Part shown: positions 62,505 through 64,000 of the stretch, in pieces | How the letters are laid out: each line of letters begins with the position of its first letter | How positions within the stretch are numbered: the stretch's first letter is position 1 | From: Psychromonas marina | Lineage (GTDB): Bacteria > Pseudomonadota > Gammaproteobacteria > Enterobacterales > Psychromonadaceae | Direction of reading: 5' to 3' | Length of the DNA stretch: 64,000 bases | NCBI RefSeq assembly: GCF_030161115.1 | Contig: NZ_BSPQ01000021.1 | Span: 1-64,000, forward strand | The notes under the pieces: generated by a model | Databases searched by the model: none | Seen by the model: only the letters and a program-made list of their open reading frames with translations | What the model was told of the DNA's origin: nothing | Program-made: the position numbers and the translations under genes

Positions 62505-63770
62505 ATGCACCATAGTACCGACCGTCACATTAGTAATTTAACCAAAGATACCTATGCATTAGTTTTAGCTGGTGGCCGTGGTAGCCGTTTATATGAACTA
62601 ACTGACTCTCGAGCAAAACCCGCTGTTTATTTTGGTGGTAAGTTCCGTATTATTGATTTCCCTTTATCAAACTGTATAAATTCTGGCATTAACCGCGTAG
62701 GCATAGCAACACAATATAAATCTCACTCTTTAATTCGTCATATAAGCCGTGGTTGGGGCAGCTTTAAGGCAAAAGAGTTTGTTGAAGTTTTACCAGCATC
62801 ACAGCAAAATGGTGAAGATTGGTATGTGGGTACAGCTGATGCTGTTTATCAGAACATGGATATCATTCAATCACACAATCCCAAATACGTATTAGTGTTA
62901 TCTGGCGATCATGTTTATCGCATGGATTATGGTACTTTGATAGCTGAGCATGTCGCTAACAATGCCGATATGACCGTTTGCTGTCTTGAAGCGGCAACAG
63001 AGGAAGCTGCGGGTAGCTTTGGTGTGTTGACTGTTAATGCAAAAAATAAAGTGATGGCCTTTGATGAAAAACCTGAACAACCAAATGAAGTGCCAGGTAA
63101 ACCAGGTACTTGTTTAGCCTCTATGGGTAATTATCTCTTTAATGCAGATTTTCTATTCAATCAATTGTTAAAAGACGATGGGACAGAAGGTTCTACGCAT
63201 GATTTTGGTCATGATATTATCCCTTCAATTATCAAGGAAAATGACGTCTATGCTTATGCATTCAAAGACCCTGATAGTGAAAATCAACCTTATTGGCGTG
63301 ATGTGGGTACATTAGATTCTTTTTGGGAAGCTAATATGGAACTTGTCTCTCCTGAGCCTCAGCTTGACCTTTACGATAAAGCATGGCCGATTTGGACTTA
63401 TCAAGAGCAGCTACCCCCTGCAAAGTTCATTTTTGATAATGACGAACGCCGTGGTATGGCATTAGATTCAACCGTATCAGGTGGCTGTATCATCTCTGGT
63501 TCCACCATACGTAAATCGTTATTGTATTCGAGTGTACATGTACACTCATATAGCCTTATCGAAGAGTCGGTATTACTGCATGAAAGTGATGTAGGCGAAA
63601 ATTGTAAATTAAAACGCGTTATTCTTGACAGTAAATGTAATGTGCCAGCAGGTTTGACGATTGGCCATGATAAAGAGCAGGATATTGCAAATGGTTTTCG
63701 TGTCACTGATAAAGGCGTTACCTTAGTCACGAGGAGTATGCTCAAAGCATTAGAGAAAAAAAGTAACTAG
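62505..63770 (+). CDS. glgC: Glucose-1-phosphate adenylyltransferase GlgC
   Basis: 421 residues from the ATG at 62505, preceded by CAGGAGAT. The nucleotide motif [20 protein letters not shown] and the [34 protein letters not shown] and WRDVGT segments are all present. It makes ADP-glucose for glycogen synthesis, normally under allosteric control. The C-terminal left-handed helix domain is complete. An upstream in-frame stretch to 62409 is not a likely start. It sits beside a probable GH13 gene at the right edge. Confidence 0.95.
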   Translation: MHHSTDRHISNLTKDTYALVLAGGRGSRLYELTDSRAKPAVYFGGKFRIIDFPLSNCINSGINRVGIATQYKSHSLIRHISRGWGSFKAKEFVEVLPASQQNGEDWYVGTADAVYQNMDIIQSHNPKYVLVLSGDHVYRMDYGTLIAEHVANNADMTVCCLEAATEEAAGSFGVLTVNAKNKVMAFDEKPEQPNEVPGKPGTCLASMGNYLFNADFLFNQLLKDDGTEGSTHDFGHDIIPSIIKENDVYAYAFKDPDSENQPYWRDVGTLDSFWEANMELVSPEPQLDLYDKAWPIWTYQEQLPPAKFIFDNDERRGMALDSTVSGGCIISGSTIRKSLLYSSVHVHSYSLIEESVLLHESDVGENCKLKRVILDSKCNVPAGLTIGHDKEQDIANGFRVTDKGVTLVTRSMLKALEKKSN

Positions 63771-63790
63771 TCTTTAATTGTTATGTAAAT

Positions 63791-63818
63791 AAAAAGAGCA
63801 ACCTTGGTTGCTCTTTTT
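63791..63818 (+). terminator. Intrinsic terminator of glgC
   Basis: AAAAAGAGCAACC pairs perfectly with GGTTGCTCTTTTT around TT and continues as ATTTAAT. Confidence 0.93.
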
Positions 63819-63823
63819 ATTTA

Positions 63824-63894
63824 ATACCAATTACATTCAGTATGTGATCTAAATTTTGCCTAGGAAAAACAACTTAATTCAAGGCGTAAGTTGA
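63824..63894. repeat. Partial copy of the 162-bp palindromic repeat element
   Basis: The 71 bases align without gaps to 31290-31360 with seven mismatches. Only the left arm is present; the sequence diverges after AAGTTGA. It starts six bases after the glgC terminator stem. Confidence 0.8.
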
Positions 63895-63916
63895 CCAATA
63901 ATATCATCTCTATTAA

Positions 63917-64000
63917 TCATCTAATCTCGAATATAAACGCCTGATAAGGCTTAAGCGTTAAATCTTCTAAGCAAGTTGGTACATTGGCATAATTCCCTAA
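63917..64000 (-). CDS. 3' end of a probable GH13-family enzyme (partial)
   Basis: The minus strand is open from the window edge to TGA at 63917-63919, giving 27 residues: LGNYANVPTCLEDLTL, then KPYQAFIFEIR. The LGNY...L.L.PYQA.IFE pattern resembles the C-terminal beta domain of GH13 enzymes such as oligo-1,6-glucosidase or trehalose-6-phosphate hydrolase. The context beside glgC supports alpha-glucan metabolism. The short piece makes this tentative. Confidence 0.5.
   Translation of the reverse strand, partial: LGNYANVPTCLEDLTLKPYQAFIFEIR

Overview
The window looks like chromosomal DNA from a cold- or marine-adapted gammaproteobacterium of the Psychromonas/Moritella/Vibrio/Shewanella kind. 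The evidence is an AT-rich base composition, a long-form PurC, dapA-bamC, MiaE, CnoX, UbiU/UbiV/UbiT, a NemR-like regulator, betaine ABC and TRAP transporters, and a giant RTX adhesin. The genus is an inference. I see no rRNA, tRNA, CRISPR array, transposase, integrase or phage genes.

Layout. 1-14.6 kb is the 3' part of a giant type I-secreted RTX adhesin, open at the left edge, with about 300-residue repeat units and an internal tandem duplication of about 2.34 kb. 14.8-15.8 kb (minus) holds a ribbon-helix-helix protein and a DJ-1/PfpI protein. 16.3-19.7 kb is a two-gene exported cassette: a metallo-beta-lactamase/DUF1566x2/EF-hand fusion and a YHYH lipoprotein. 19.8-28.5 kb is mixed housekeeping: PAS-GGDEF cyclase, M24 aminopeptidase, miaE plus a sulfotransferase, a winged-helix regulator, a DUF4405 membrane protein and a cold-shock protein. 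28.7-32.1 kb (minus) is an electrophile/aldehyde defence cluster: GST, Hsp31-like DJ-1, CurA-like reductase and a NemR-like TetR, with matching operators before the reductase and before the regulator.

32.2-36.5 kb is a TPP-riboswitch operon for thiamine-pyrimidine salvage (thiD, ABC ATPase, permease, NMT1/THI5-like binding protein, tenA). 36.8-45.3 kb carries a LysR regulator, the O2-independent ubiquinone genes ubiU-ubiV with divergent ubiT, DUF1294, a GST abutting a racemase-like protein, cnoX, dapA-bamC and a DUF2897 protein. 45.6-51.6 kb carries purC, a DUF3014 protein, metY, a tiny PMP3-family protein, an orphan type IV pilin-like protein and an SDR.

52.2-59.3 kb has two transport operons, a betaine-type ABC system and a DctPQM TRAP system. 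Each has a hairpin terminator right after the binding-protein gene, which should give excess binding protein over membrane components. 59.6-64 kb has an alkaline phosphatase lipoprotein behind a candidate PHO box, glgC, and the 3' end of a probable GH13 enzyme.

Sequences that are not genes include a 162-bp palindromic repeat element with long imperfect terminal inverted repeats (31290-31451), a 71-bp partial copy of it near the right edge (63824-63894), many intrinsic terminators, and two small genes (49968-50126 and 55569-55730) that a length cutoff would miss.
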